DNA of 64,000 nt from Dermanyssus gallinae (GCA_003439945.1 QVRM01004007.1:1731501-1795500); one strand, 5' to 3'; shown: positions 1 to 12,374, counted from the first letter of the stretch. Numbers and translations are program-made. The notes: generated from the letters alone by a model not told the origin.

Positions 1-197
1 AGCGTCGTCCTACTAATAGTGTAATACATAGACGTGGCTGAGTAGGCCATATCTGGTCGGTCGGAAGGCCGTTCAGCAAAGTTGGCTTTTAGTTCGGCAA
101 AGCTATAGCAGCTTTTGCTTTTTTCTGGGCTAAATAGAGCGGAATGAATGGGATTGTAGCTAAAGATCAACGCAGCCAAACCCAGAGACCTTTGAAT

Positions 198-200
<3 letters not shown>

Positions 201-254
<54 letters not shown>
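201..254. repeat. (TA)n microsatellite
   Basis: TA dinucleotides with one TT interruption; source of false Tyr/Ile-repeat open frames. Confidence 0.97.
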
Positions 255-3200
255 CGTGTACACAAACAAACGTACATGTATACGTACTCGCAACACAGAC
301 GCGACAACACACGCTCCACTACGGCAGAAGAAACCAAGAATGGCGCCTCGCAACGACCCTAGCGAATGGAGGAGCAAATCCGCCGCTTGCCAGCCAACGA
401 TATGGTCCTGGCGCAACCCTCGTATCTTAAACTGGCAGCTTCATCAGTGCGCTCGGCTACGGCCAACTACGAAGAGTCACAAGACAGAGAAGGAGCAAAG
501 ATGTGAGGATCATCCCGCTCGGGGATGAACGCGATTGCGTTCCACCACACGGCCTGGGGCGGTGGGCGTTTGGCGAGTATCGCGTATATCGTATTATCGC
601 GTATATCGTATAACGAGGAGCATACCGAGTTCGGCCAGTATTCGAAAGCAGAACACAGCTGGAATCGGGCGCGAATGCGGCCCCGACTGGCGGCTTCTAC
701 CGGTTGTCCGGCGGCAGCAGCAGCAGCACACATAACACGTCAACGTGTCGGCACATCAACGTCACAAAGACGACGGGCCTGGCAAACCACCCATCAGGCC
801 AGGTCAGCTACTACGAGGCACGCTTTGATACTCAAAGCGTTAACGTGACGACGGCGTTGCATCGTCATGGCCTGCAATACGCCTCGCAATACGTACTGAT
901 GCGAAGGATCCGGCTTCTTAGTTAGTTCGTCTTTAAATCAAATGTTCGCTTGCTCTCTCTTTCTCTGTCTCTCGCACGCGCGCGTTCTCGCTCTAATCTT
1001 CTCTCATCCAACCGTCAATTGACCGTTTATTCATTCACTGTTGATGAATCACATACATAACCGACCAACGTTGATGAAATGAGTCTTCCGTTAGTGCTGT
1101 TTCCGCTGCAAAGTTTGCCGTTTTTCTCCCAATGGAATCAGAATCGGGTGACGCAGGCTGCCTTTACATACGAACATTCCATTAACAAGTCAATCCAAGT
1201 GACATCGTACTTTTGCCGTTTATGCAATAAGAACTAAGGTCGTTAGTACACATAATCCGCGCACAAACATGCTCACGTTTAATATTACGACGTTGGCATC
1301 TTCTCTACGGCATGCCATTAACCAGAAGACTTTTCAGATTAGTTAAAGGCCGCTGTTTGCAGGTGTATGAATGGATATGCATACACGTATAACACGTGTG
1401 ACTTTTCATATATATTGTGTGCTTACATTTATAAGCGGGCGCGTATGTGTAAATGAGCATACTTAGGGTTATTGATGGCTACCTGTCAAGGGTGAGCAAA
1501 CGCATATGCATGTAATCTAATACATTTCTCATGAATAAACCGATCTTGGCTAACCAGTCGCCAGCTGATGATAGTCATGTTTAACCGGTTACAGGTGGCT
1601 GTTGTGCAACTTTATACGTGGCTGCCACATGGCCACACAAATACAAACACACATGCAGACAGACGCCTGCTAAAATCCGAAATCCAATCGCAACGCTAAG
1701 GTCATTGATTTATGAGTGAGCTGTCAACCTTAGGAGCCATATTGCATGCTGCTAGTGTTTGCTATTTCATCGGTATCATCTTCGTCCGAGTTGTTCTATG
1801 TGATTATTTGGCTATTCGTACGGCCACACAGAAACACCGCCGGCCGATGGTTGAAGCAGACAAACGTCAACTTTGAGACGACGTCTGGTTTTAGGCGGTA
1901 CGCGTCACCCGTTGGGAACTGGCTATTCAAATATAGACGCTATATACGCTGTGATACGCTGCGCGCGGCCATGTAAAGGTCGCGCTAGTAGAGGCGCACC
2001 GCGAACTGTAACAGCCGACCGACTGATTAGGGCGGCACCGATGAGGCTGCGCACGAATGTGGACCCAATGCGAGCGGACGTACCGCGCCAGGATGGCCAG
2101 GTGGCGTCGTCGCGTGTTCTTCCCCCATCATCACTGCAGCGCAGAGTTCAGCGTTGTTCAACTCCACGTCCACCGCCTTTGCCCGCCTCCCCTTCACCCC
2201 ACTTTCCCTTATTCCTCTCTCTCTCTCTCGTTCTCGTACTCCCTTCCGCCCTTCCTTTCCCCTCCTCCCTCGCCTGTAATTGCAGTTAGCTGTTGTTATT
2301 GTTGCTCCTGCTGCTGCTGCTGTTGGATGATGGTGGTTGGTTGGGTTGGTGGTGGTTGTTGTTGTTGCTGTTGTTGTTGTTGTGGTGGTGGTAGTGGTCA
2401 TAGTTCTACTGTTAGTTGTTAGGCGGTAGCTAGTCGTCGGTATTGGTAGTGTCGAGCTTCATAAGGCTTTGCCATGAAATGACATCGGCCAGCGATGACA
2501 ACAATAACAACGGCGACGACGACGACGACGAGGAAGGCGGCGGTAGCAGATCCTGCAGCGGGTCCACTGCTTCGGGCAGAGGGTTTGCAGGAGGGGAAGG
2601 CGGGCTGCAGCAGCAGCAGCGGTAGTGGGGTGACAACCACCGACCGACCCATCTCGACCAGCGGCGATTTCTACACATCCCCCCTTCTCGGCTGCTCTCC
2701 CGAACGCTGCTGCTGCTGCTGTTACTTCGATGCAACTACACAATTCGACTGCGACGACGGTAACGATGATGATGATGATGAGGACGACTATTTCGCCTCG
2801 GGATGGGGGAGGAGGATGGGATAGGGGAACTAGAGCAGCGGTCATCGGTCGTGGGTCGGTTGGTCGGTCAGTCAGTCAGTCCCTCTACCGGTCGGTCGGT
2901 CTTTCGGTTGGTTGCCGGTTACTGACTGTTTCGTTATCATCGGTATCATCGTAGCAGAAATGGCATCATCAACAACATCAACAGCAGGAGCAGCAGCAGC
3001 AGTGACGTACATGCTGGTAAATGTTGGTAGTTACTGACTGGCAGGCAGATAGGCACGTTGGCAGATAGGCAGGAACGACCGCCGCCACCGCCACGACCCC
3101 TGGACGGACAGTCACGACCGACTCTCACCCCAATCTTCCCCCATCCAGCCAGCCAGCCAACCAAGGCATCATCCCTCTGCTGTCTGTGCGGCGGCTGCGG

Positions 3201-5729
3201 CGGCTGGCTGGTGGTGATGACGTGACACGTCGTTTGCGCGTTAACCCCAACCAACGTAGCCAGGCCAGGCTAAACTGGTCACTCACTGGCCAGACGACGA
3301 CGACGACGAAAGCCAAGACCAAGATGACCGAGATGATGATGAGATGAACAACAACGCCAACAACAAGAATAACAACCAAGGGACCGTCGCCACCACCATT
3401 TCCAACAACACACTGGCCACACAAGGCTCGAAAACAGCAATACCGGGCAGCCATGTATGTATCGGAATACATATATATATATATATATATAAAGTAAAAG
3501 GGATTAGTAAGTATATGGAAAAGATTCATGGTAGAAAGTGAAAGGGCGGCTAATCGTGCATCACAGACAAGACGTAGCACAGTTTACGCGCACTTGCGCG
3601 ATACTTCTTTCTATTTTGACGTCACTATTTGACCGTCATCCGCTCCGGTCTGACATCAATTAGCCAGTCATCATGCCAAGTCTATAAAAAGCCGTGGCAG
3701 CTTTGGTCGATTCAAAGTATATAGCTAGAACGAGTGTACTCGTTGATCTTTGTGACCTACGGCCGAAAAGCTGGACGCATGTGTGTGCACACGATGCTAC
3801 TAAGAAACCCCTCGCTTTTCTATATGTACATGCAAGTTCCATTTTGGTTAAGACTTTGTCGGACTGTAAGTCTTATTCCCATGGACAGCCCAACGGCCTC
3901 ACAGAAATATAATCGTGTTGGGAGAGAGGGACGTCTTGTACCTCAACAGGTATTTTTCTGTTCAAACAGAGCACGCGGTGAGGGCACCTAACTTCTGCAC
4001 ACCAAAGAACACTCGTTGTTGTCCTCACAGTCACGTCACGTCACAAAACACAACTCCACCAGACCGGATAGACTGAAGGGTACTATTATCGTACGACGAA
4101 TTGTGTTTCCGACATACAGTATATGTACATACATAGAGTATATGTAGCTTTCCCCTGCAATGCTGCATTGCTAGAAGCAAAAAGTTAGCCGGCTGCAGTT
4201 GATTAAGTCTATAAGCAACGGGGCAAGCGGACTCCGACGGCGACAGCTGGTTGTGTGGTCGCTGGAAAGGTCAAACATTTAGGGTGGGGTAGAAACGTGC
4301 CTAGCTACTAACCCTACCTGGCCCTATTTAGGTGGGCGCGAAGAGGAAGCCACACGCTACGCTGCCATGCACAGAGGTTGGCTAAGATGAGTTGTAACCG
4401 TTACTTGATACAGGTAAAGGGGGCGGATAGGTGGAAGGGTGTATACACAGCTCGATGATCGATTGTAATACATAGTGCCAGATACGTAAGCACGCCTTGA
4501 CCCCAACCGTGGCCTCGTGAGTCATATTGCCGAATGGGTGGGTGCTAGCAGGATGGAAACCTCGACTGGGCGTGCCTTGTAACGCTGACATGGTGTGCCA
4601 TTTGTGCGACAGTCGGTACAAATGCGAAACGTGCTCTTACCCAAGCCTATCCATTTGCCTCCCCTGGGTTGAACTCGGCCGACCGGCATAGACGCCTCCG
4701 ATACCCATAATCATCGCCCACAACAGCAGCGCACTACCATCGAAGCCGTCAGACCCCACATTTCGACGTAACCGAATACGAGGACAGCGTGCTAGTAGGG
4801 GCAATGGGTAGTAATCAATTTTCGGCAGATTAAGTAGTTTTGGGCAATACTGACTGCTAGGTAGGGGTGCCCCAAACTATTTAATCTCGATACTATCTTA
4901 TCAAACGCACACTTTCTTGCAAGAATTTACTTGCAATAAGTTCAGCCAATGAAGCTTCTGAGTGACCGCTCAAGCAGTAGCAGGCAACAGTTTGTTATGA
5001 CAGGGGAATCTTTGTTCAATGGGGCTCTTTCTCGGGCCCCAGTATTCCTAGCCTCGCCCGTTCAGTCACCACCACGTATCACCGTCACCAGGCATTTTGA
5101 GTTTTTGTGCTCGTAGTCATCGTCGCGGAAAACAGGTAGTGTATACAGGCCACCAATAGTGGGCTACTATTAGCACCACCACGACAACGACTTTATTTTG
5201 CCTAGCCGAACTCGGTGGGGCGTTGTTGTTTTTGCTGTCGTATGGTTGGCCCATCGTGGGGGGCTCACTTGTCCTGGACTATTTTGTTTTTGTCCAATGG
5301 GGTCATTTTGCTGTCGTCCGTAGAGTTGACAGGTGTTCGTTAACTTGTTGATGTCCCAATTGTCAGGTAGGTGAGAAAGATAGAGAACGATAGATTCTAG
5401 GGGCGGCACGTTTATTTACATCTGTAAACTGACGCTACAAGTTGTGTTTTTGATGTACCGTATACTCGTATATTTCATTTTGCAATGCAAACAGTGTCGC
5501 TTCATTTTTAGCACACAAAAGGTCTATCCTGACAAACTATTTATCAAGAAAACAGGATTTGCAACATTCGTTAGCGCAAGGCATTTTGATTGAACAGAGG
5601 ATCCTGCTCTCAGGTGATTATAGGTAAACATTCGTTTTGCATAACTATGTTCCGCTTCTCTATGTGCGTCAGCACCATTTAATAGAATTATTGCTTTAGT
5701 ATATGTACCTCAGCGTTCACTTACAAACC
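255..5729. other. no gene seen: low-complexity and unique noncoding sequence
   Basis: 255-2200 looks unique and noncoding. 2200-3450 is a GC-rich low-complexity block. A TATAAAAA at 3683-3690 has no convincing gene after it. 3990-5160 is featureless. 5170-5409 holds an 80-codon minus frame (for example LYLSHLPDNWDINKL) that looks protein-like but that I cannot assign; it may be retroelement debris. Confidence 0.5.
2290..2394. repeat. GTT/CTG/GGT trinucleotide-rich tract
   Basis: Mixed (GTT)n, (CTG)n and (GGT)n runs; it lies in a larger low-complexity block that extends to about 3370 with GAC, CAG, GGTC and CCA runs. Confidence 0.9.
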
Positions 5730-6480
5730 TTAGGAATCGACGCTGAACTTTCTCTAAAAGATCATATTGCATGATTGACTTGGCGTCCTTACAGCAGAAC
5801 TGTAGAATAGCTTTGTACGATGTATTGCGCAGTTTTACATAGTAACGATAGGTTGCAGATAACAGATGCCGTCCGCGCCACCGGAGCAATGTATTCTCTA
5901 AATGCTAAGTGGCTTGTTACGAGTACACCAAGGTATCCACAAAACGAGCCTTGGGTAGAGACGCGTCATTGAGAGCATGCGTGTGATTTTGGCGGCCCAC
6001 CTTTAAGGATGCACATTTTATACGTTAAAATGCATGCCGTTTTCAAAAGCCCTACGGCATACATATCTGTACTGACTAACACTGCAGTAGTTCACAGTCA
6101 GTGTCACTTAACCAATTACATAAATCTTTAAGGCGGTTCAGCGCGGCAATGCGGCAGCAATTATGGGCACAATGAGGGGCTGCCTCGAGGATAAGCTCGA
6201 TTGGTAGCACCCCTCACAAGCCCAAGGGTAGTTAGATATTCATATTCCACTGTAAGTACAAAATGAAATAAAACTGTTAGTGTATATATATATATATATA
6301 TTAATAATCAATCTTTAGGATATCCGCATACAATTTATAAGATAACTCATCTGTTATGTGAGACGTGATGTTTAAAATGAGAAGTGACCAAGCCGAAGGC
6401 CAAAAGCGCTCCCTTGAGGCAGTCCAGAAAAACACTGAGACGAATCGTCTCCCTTGGTGATGGTCCCTTGAAAATTGCTT
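5730..6480 (-). mobile_element. degenerate non-LTR retrotransposon, reverse transcriptase fragment
   Basis: Read on the minus strand, the segment carries the palm-domain order of a LINE reverse transcriptase: GLPQGS (6409-6425), then about 27 residues later LYADIL (about 6317-6334) in the place of the catalytic YADD, then LNRLKDLCNWLSD (about 6100-6140), FNV.KCASLKVGRQNH (about 5985-6030), LVTSHLAFREYIAPVARTAS (about 5870-5930) and EKVQRRFLRF (about 5735-5765). The last blocks are typical of Jockey/CR1/I-type elements. The second catalytic Asp is lost, at least one frameshift lies between GLPQGS and LYAD, stops interrupt the frame, and a (TA)n tract (about 6283-6300) lies inside. This is a dead fragment; I see neither its 5' nor its 3' end. 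Confidence 0.75.
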
Positions 6481-6961
6481 TAATAACCTAATATGACACT
6501 CAGCTCATGTTGGAAAAATTCACTTTAATACAACTACTGAACAAGGTAAACCTGCACTCTTGAAGAGAGCTCTGGGACTACACACGACTGCCTAAAACCG
6601 TATTGTTTTCTTTCCTACCAAAGCATCGCTATTTGTCAAGGACATGCAACGTCAGTTTAACCTGCCGAAAACGTCGGCCTACGCAGCTTTTATTTGTTAA
6701 ATATGTAGAGTGCAGAACAGTGGGTTTTCATAACCCCAGTGAACTATGCATCTGTGACAGAAATGGTGGCAGGTAGGTTAATTTTATAACTAAAAAAATA
6801 ATAAATAAGCAACACAATATGTATATATAGCTAAATTACAAGTAGAAATGCAAACCGTAATTAAGCAGCGTGGTACGTTTCACATACTTATCCGCGCCTG
6901 GTACAGACACACCATTCAGTGGCCTCGTGGTAAGCAGCTTGCCAGAGCCTGTCATAGCATG

Positions 6962-7035
6962 CGTAGGCAGCCAATGGCGTAACGGTTAGCGCAATTTCGA
7001 TTTTTCGAAATTTGGTAGTTCATTGCCCCAGTAGG
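6962..7035 (+). other. tRNA-like fragment (pseudo-tRNA or decayed SINE head)
   Basis: TGGCGTAACGGTTAGCG at 6974-6990 is close to a Pol III A box / D-arm. The sequence where a B box should be (GGTAGTTCATTGCCCC, about 7014-7029) matches poorly. No full cloverleaf can be folded by eye, so I do not call a functional tRNA. Confidence 0.35.
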
Positions 7036-7408
7036 CTGACTTAATTTCAGCTAGTATTTTGCAGTTTCTAGTTTTCTCTGAGAACGCCTTGGGAGAAAAA
7101 CAAGGGACGCAAAATGTTTTGCCATTGCGGGGTGAAGCCCTAGTGCTCTCTTCAATAAAGATAATTTTATATAGTTTTCTCCAGTATGTTCTTTCTTACA
7201 TGCTGTTGTAGAAGGTTTTCAGTATACTGTTATCTTGGATATCTATGGAACTACTCGATTCCAGATGTGATGGATACTCAAACCTCTTTAGCTGAGACCA
7301 AACTGGGACTGACTGTGAACCTCGGCAAAACTTAGTCAACAAAGTTTAAGACCCTGTTGCACTATATATATATATATATATACAAGGTTAACATACACGG
7401 CATGTTAA

Positions 7409-7556
7409 GTCCGGTGGCGAAGTGTACTCGCGTGCGTCTTACGACCGGAGGAGACGCATAGGTGCACGCGTGCTATACATATGTATTTATGGGGTTTGTC
7501 TTATGAGGTACAATGCAAGACCAATTATTTATTGAGAATTGGTCTCGCATTGTACT
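7409..7556 (+). mobile_element. tRNA-derived SINE, copy 1 (diverged)
   Basis: Starts with CCGGTGGCGAAGTGTACTCG (A-box region) and follows the same order as the copies at 12962, 16029 and 33240: GGAGGAGACGCATAGGTGCA, then TATTTATGGGGTTTGTCTTATGA and ACAATGCAA. Its B box is eroded. The 3' half departs from the other copies into a near-perfect hairpin (7508-7526 with 7537-7555). Confidence 0.65.
7508..7555. repeat. 19-bp inverted repeat with 10-nt loop
   Basis: The arm at 7508-7526 (GTACAATGCAAGACCAATT) and its inverse at 7537-7555 match at 18 of 19 positions. It lies at the 3' end of SINE copy 1; the left arm contains the SINE-typical ACAATGCAA, so the right arm may be an inverted duplication of SINE sequence. 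Confidence 0.8.
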
Positions 7557-7887
7557 TTTCTTTTTTCTTTTTTTTCCAATTTTTAAAAGGAATTACGAAG
7601 CTGGGGCACCGCTGGGCCTAGCGCAAAGAGCTTCAATGTTACTATGTCTTTGGATCTCACATTGAAATATCACTTTCTATGTGTTTTTTCCTCTTTATTA
7701 CTTTTTTACCCGACTAATCGAAAGTCATATATATACCTATGTCCTTACCTCCGCATTCACGGTAATCCCGCTCAGCACGATGTCATTTGGCCTAATATGA
7801 CGAGTCAGTGAATATGTCGTGAAGAAGATTATGGTGCTGACGGGATCGGGATCACCGGGTATGCCGAGGTAAGGCTAGGCGCATATC

Positions 7888-7923
<36 letters not shown>

Positions 7924-8112
7924 TGCGATGTGTTCGAATACGAATCTCCACGAGAACATGACATGCCGAGAGCAGCTGCTAACGGTATACATAGCAATGT
8001 TATATGCGTACTCAATATGAGGGATACATATATTACTATTATTTATTTCTTAACACCCGGGCCGGGTAAGTGTGTTTATGTTACATCACAGTTTTTCGAC
8101 AGAACAGTCGAT

Positions 8113-8540
8113 CTAGCGTTTTGCCAGTTCTGCTATGGACCGAACCGCCGGACAAACCGCGGCGTGGTATTTATCACATTTACTCCAGCATTCTTTGCAT
8201 CGACATTCGTCGTAATTAAATCTATGGGCTGCAAAGGCCGTTGTTAAATGGCGATCTTTCACCCCGCTAGCTCTCCACCTAGTGCTTCTCATTGATGCTG
8301 TCCCATAAATTCCTATGTCTACCTCGCTTAAATTGGTTCGCCAGTTTATATAGACGTCAAAGGCGCACGTTTTCTGTAGATTCCATCGTTTTTGTAGCTC
8401 CTCTGTCAGCAGTGGGCCACTTTCCAAGACGTGGACCACCCTATTTCTGCATTTATTTAAAAGCGCAAAAACCCCCTTTAGAAAGAAAAACCTTACCCCG
8501 TCAATTAAACGCAATTCGTCTACTCCCACCTTATCCCATA
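8113..8540 (-). mobile_element. non-LTR retrotransposon fragment: endonuclease C-terminal part with Cys/His tail
   Basis: On the minus strand an open frame reads ...[20 protein letters not shown]..., then [12 protein letters not shown], then [18 protein letters not shown], ending SIAELAKR at about 8113. The first part resembles the end of the APE-like endonuclease of R1/I-group LINEs (Thr-Phe block, then S-x-[IV]-D-[IV], then W...S.DH-like). The second part is a compact C-x-C-x2-C-x3-C-x3-H-x3-C motif, seen again with identical spacing at about 13.6 kb. Upstream the frame runs into a (TA)n tract that makes a spurious Tyr/Ile repeat. The endonuclease assignment is by pattern only. Confidence 0.55.
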
Positions 8541-8581
8541 TTAGTGAAATACCATATGTGGCGATGAGTGCTATCTGTATC

Positions 8582-8583
<2 letters not shown>

Positions 8584-8675
<92 letters not shown>

Positions 8676-8681
8676 TTATAC

Positions 8682-8713
<32 letters not shown>
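8584..8713. repeat. (TA)n microsatellite, about 130 bp
   Basis: Nearly continuous TA dinucleotides with a short interruption near 8671-8687 (TTTATTTATACATAAA). It sits next to the endonuclease fragment. Confidence 0.97.
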
Positions 8714-8718
<5 letters not shown>

Positions 8719-9224
8719 TTGCAACGTTTTCTCTACTTTGAAGACAGCCTCTGGGCAATTGTGGGGGGTATGGCCTTGATCCATATTTTGCTAAACGAAT
8801 CATGTGCTGCCACGTTTACTGCCCTTTCACGTTCGGTTTCCAAATGAATTAGGTTTTCACGTGACGTTTTCATGGTACTTAGTATTTTCCGTTTACGCCG
8901 AACTAAGCCCAGCGTATACCGTGGATGTCTTCTCTTACCGGCAAGCCTCCGTGTGTCGAAGCGGTCGTGTGCTTGTAATTGGCATGGGCTTAGTGGGGAT
9001 TAGTTAGAGAGGAAACTACATCGAATATAGTTTAACCGCGGGGAGCCCTTTTATCCACTTTTTTTTACAGGGGCCGGGAACAAAAATGCATAACGCACAC
9101 CCTTTGGTCTGGGTAGTGTGGGACTCTCAAACCCACTAAAAACCTGGTGACCCCTCACCTACATGACCGGGATACTTGTGGTATTATTTCAGCGCATGTA
9201 GGGAGCCGCTAGTCTGGCTCTCAA

Positions 9225-9675
9225 TCTTCGGCCTGGCAGCGCTCCATGCGTTGCCGCCTCTCTTCCGTCAGCTTAATCTTCGCTCTCATAACAGTCTCCA
9301 CAAAATCAGAGCCCGTCTACCAGCATTTTTTCGAGCTGAGCATCCTTGAGAGTAGGTCTCTCGTCGTATTGCACTGCACGTCTAGTCGTGAACGGGTTGT
9401 CTGTCTCGTGATCTCAAAAGCTCTGCATGCAAAAAGCGTGTGATCCACATCGTCAGTCTCGCCGGCGTCGCACAAGACACATATGTCTACCTCAGTCTTC
9501 CCAATCTTTACTATGTAGGTCTGGGAGCTGCCATGACCGGTGAGAACTTGGGTTAGGTAGTACGTCGTCTCCGCGTACTCGCATCGGTACCGTTTGATGA
9601 GATCTGGGATCATTGACCTCGTCCAACCCTGGTGCATCTCGTTTAGTCCCAGTCCACTCAGCGAGCTTTTATCTA
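9225..9675 (-). mobile_element. R1-like non-LTR retrotransposon, broken C-terminal end of the polyprotein
   Basis: Minus-strand reading: SGLGLNEMHQGWTR, YYLTQVLTGHGS, IGKTEVDICVLCDAGETDD, VDHTLFACRAFE, then after one in-frame TAG (about 9318) FVETVMRAKIKLTEERRQR, ending at about 9225. YxLTQxLTGHGxF with CxxC-x(n)-H-x4-C is the usual C-terminal zinc-binding segment of R1/Jockey-group LINE polyproteins downstream of the reverse transcriptase. The copy is truncated at its 5' side near 9675, where a tandem repeat begins, and carries at least one stop. Sequence from about 8990 to 9225 is probably the element's 3' UTR. Confidence 0.8.
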
Positions 9676-9704
9676 CTTATATAGTCGAAAAGTGCGCGTT
9701 TTTT

Positions 9705-9811
9705 GTAGGATCATATATCGAGTTTTTTTGTAGGACCATATATCGAGTTTTTTTGTAGGACCATATATCGAGTTTATTTTGTAGGACCATATATCGAGTT
9801 TTTGTAGGACA
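9705..9811. repeat. tandem repeat, about five units of 24-28 bp
   Basis: Units read GTAGGACCATATATCGAG followed by a variable T run. The first (9705) and last (from 9804) are diverged. It directly abuts the 5' truncation of the R1-like fragment. Confidence 0.9.
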
Positions 9812-9819
9812 ATCTATTG

Positions 9820-12341
9820 GTATGCCAAATATCCCCACGTCATCACTATTTATCCAGCATCGCTTTAGGAAGCAGTAGCTCAAGGATTGACTAAGCTGTT
9901 GTGCTTTGTTCTTCGTTGGTTCCGCTAACGAGAACATTCTTGCTACATAAAAGAACAAACATGTCGGTTCAACTGAGTTCACCCTGTACTTTACACTCCC
10001 AGACTTTCTGGATGTCGTGGGCCACAAATACTGCGCCTCAAAGGATTAGTAATAATGGAACTTATCCGCGACCGGTCCATCAGAAATTTCGTGATTAACG
10101 GTACATTGACTGAACTGCTTCAGAAGACCAAACCTGATATGTCAATTATAAAGATGTCAGGGATTTCCATGCTGCTCCACACCTTTCCCGAAACTAAAAA
10201 CGCTCTTATGCCTCATAATAGTGATTCACGTAGCCTTGAAGCGTGGGTCGCTGCTTCTGCCTCGGCTTTCACTGCGATGCCAACCTAATGTGGCTTCGTA
10301 GCCGCAAGGATAGCTTCCGAATTTAGCGCCAGAGCTATCTTTATGGTTGTTTCAGTTCCAGCAGCTGGCTTGAGTGATTTGGTGGTCCACAATGATATCG
10401 GGCTAACACGACATTGCTTTCGAGCTTTCCTGACTATGTTCTAGGGTTGAGGACTGCGTGTTAGCCTATATCGGATCTGTCCTATCATCAAATATTGGCA
10501 CATGAGCCGCACTATTGTGGTTCATCAGCCATTATCAACAGCATGTGCGCCTCAGAACTTCTCAGTCAAACAAGAAATTAATTAATTTACGTAAGTGTAC
10601 TAAATAGATGCCTAAGACAATGGTAACGCCTTGCATTAGAGCTGCGCCAAAGCAGTGAATTGATCCTAAATGTACATTCGTTTGGCGACATTGGCGCTGT
10701 TTTTTAATTGCTAGTTTAATTCTACCCATAATACAAATCAATATTTAGTTGCAACGGTATTTTTTCTGTCTATTTGAAGCATTCAGTTAATTCATAGAGT
10801 TGTGCGTACCACAACGGCGACAGTTTGCATCTGTTTTTCCTCTGTATATGCCAATCCTATAAACCAGGGTCGGGAACAGCGTTAAAAATCTGAAATGTGC
10901 GGCTTTTGGATAGAAGGCGGTAGACATTACTTGAAACTTGATCAGAGGGAATTATAGGAACAACAAAGCTTCCTTGTCTTCAGTTGGACGCAACGATATG
11001 CCATAACATTGTTTCTACCATTAGCCAGGGCGCAGCGTTATTTTATGTGCTTCTTCCGGCCGAGAAATTTCACAGCAAGACAATGACCCATCAGATCTGA
11101 AAAAGAACGGATACAAGTATAGCCAAATTAATAACAACTCACGCAGCTATATTGTTCGTGGCTGCTATGATCATGTATGGCTCCTTTATTTTCGACGCGG
11201 TAGCTGATCAAGTCACCACAACACGTTTACTCAAAGCGTAGCCTGCATTATACAATTATGTTTTGCTCCCCGTTGGACTGGTATTACACAGGTACACGCT
11301 ATGCATCTCGAAGAACTACATGTTTTGTTTGATTTATAACCGGGAATACTTTTGTTTTGAGCCTCTTATTTTTATCGACATTTGGTAAGGAGCTCCGGCA
11401 TGCAGCCTGTGTATATATTTATATGTAAAAAAAAAGATATTTAATTCAGAAGATCAGGACTAGCAGCCTATATGCACAGCGTTTGAGGAAGCACCAGCAC
11501 ACTTCGTAACTTATGCATAGAGCGTTTAAAAAGCGAGAAAGAAAAATGTAAAAACACTGCAAACAAATGCTTCTATTTGCTTTATTTGCTACGCGCGTGC
11601 GTTATTTTGTATACACGCTTGAGGAGAACCTTATGTGTAAGTGCTGGCTTTTTGGAGAGCAGCTAGCGCTAGTAAAGTTTTTCAGTCTGCGCCAGCAGCT
11701 CTCGATAACTCGCGCGAAGGCGGGCGGATGTGACAACGACGGCTCCGCCTCAATCGTCACATGTCTTCAAAGTTTCCAGCCTTCACTTTTTCTCTCTGTT
11801 TACGCCTCCCGCTTGATTTTAAGAGAAAAACAGCCACAGTGACAGCAAGAACAACAACAACAGCAGCACCACCAGCAACAACAACAACAGCAACGATAAC
11901 AACAGGAAAAATAGCAGTCAGCTTCACCTGCTTATATTTTCCCGCTGTTAGTTTAAGAACCGGCCCGTCCCTCTGCAACTGTTTGCTTTTTTTTTCGTTG
12001 TTATTCAATGCGTTCTTGTTGTCGTTGTTTAGCGGCTACACGAGCATGCCGTCGTGGCAGCAGAAAGCTGGGGATCGGCAACAGGACTAAGGGCAGAAGA
12101 AAAGCGCAAGACAGCAGGAGGGAAGGGGTGTGATGTGGAGGAGTTGCGACAGGCGGTTGCAAGAAAGAAGCTGTCACAGAGGAGAAACCCCGACAAGTCT
12201 CGACAAGCCTACATTATTCTGGCTCCCGTCGGGAAAACGAAATTGTGTGGAATCTGTTGGTTGGCGTGAATCGCACACACAAGTCATCTCTAAGGGGTTC
12301 TGCTATAGAAAATTAGCTCACGCAAAGAGCACGCATATTGG

Positions 12342-12374
<33 letters not shown>

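Noticed and set aside
3683..3690. TATAAAAA as a promoter of an upstream gene
   Set aside because: No ATG-initiated protein or splice pattern of note follows; the TATA match alone is not enough.
8113..8784. 223-codon minus-strand open frame as one gene
   Set aside because: Its N-terminal half is translation of a (TA)n tract (Tyr/Ile repeats); only the C-terminal part resembles a retrotransposon protein.
9705..9811. CRISPR-like array
   Set aside because: Units are head-to-tail with no unique spacers, and the genome is eukaryotic; it is an ordinary tandem repeat.
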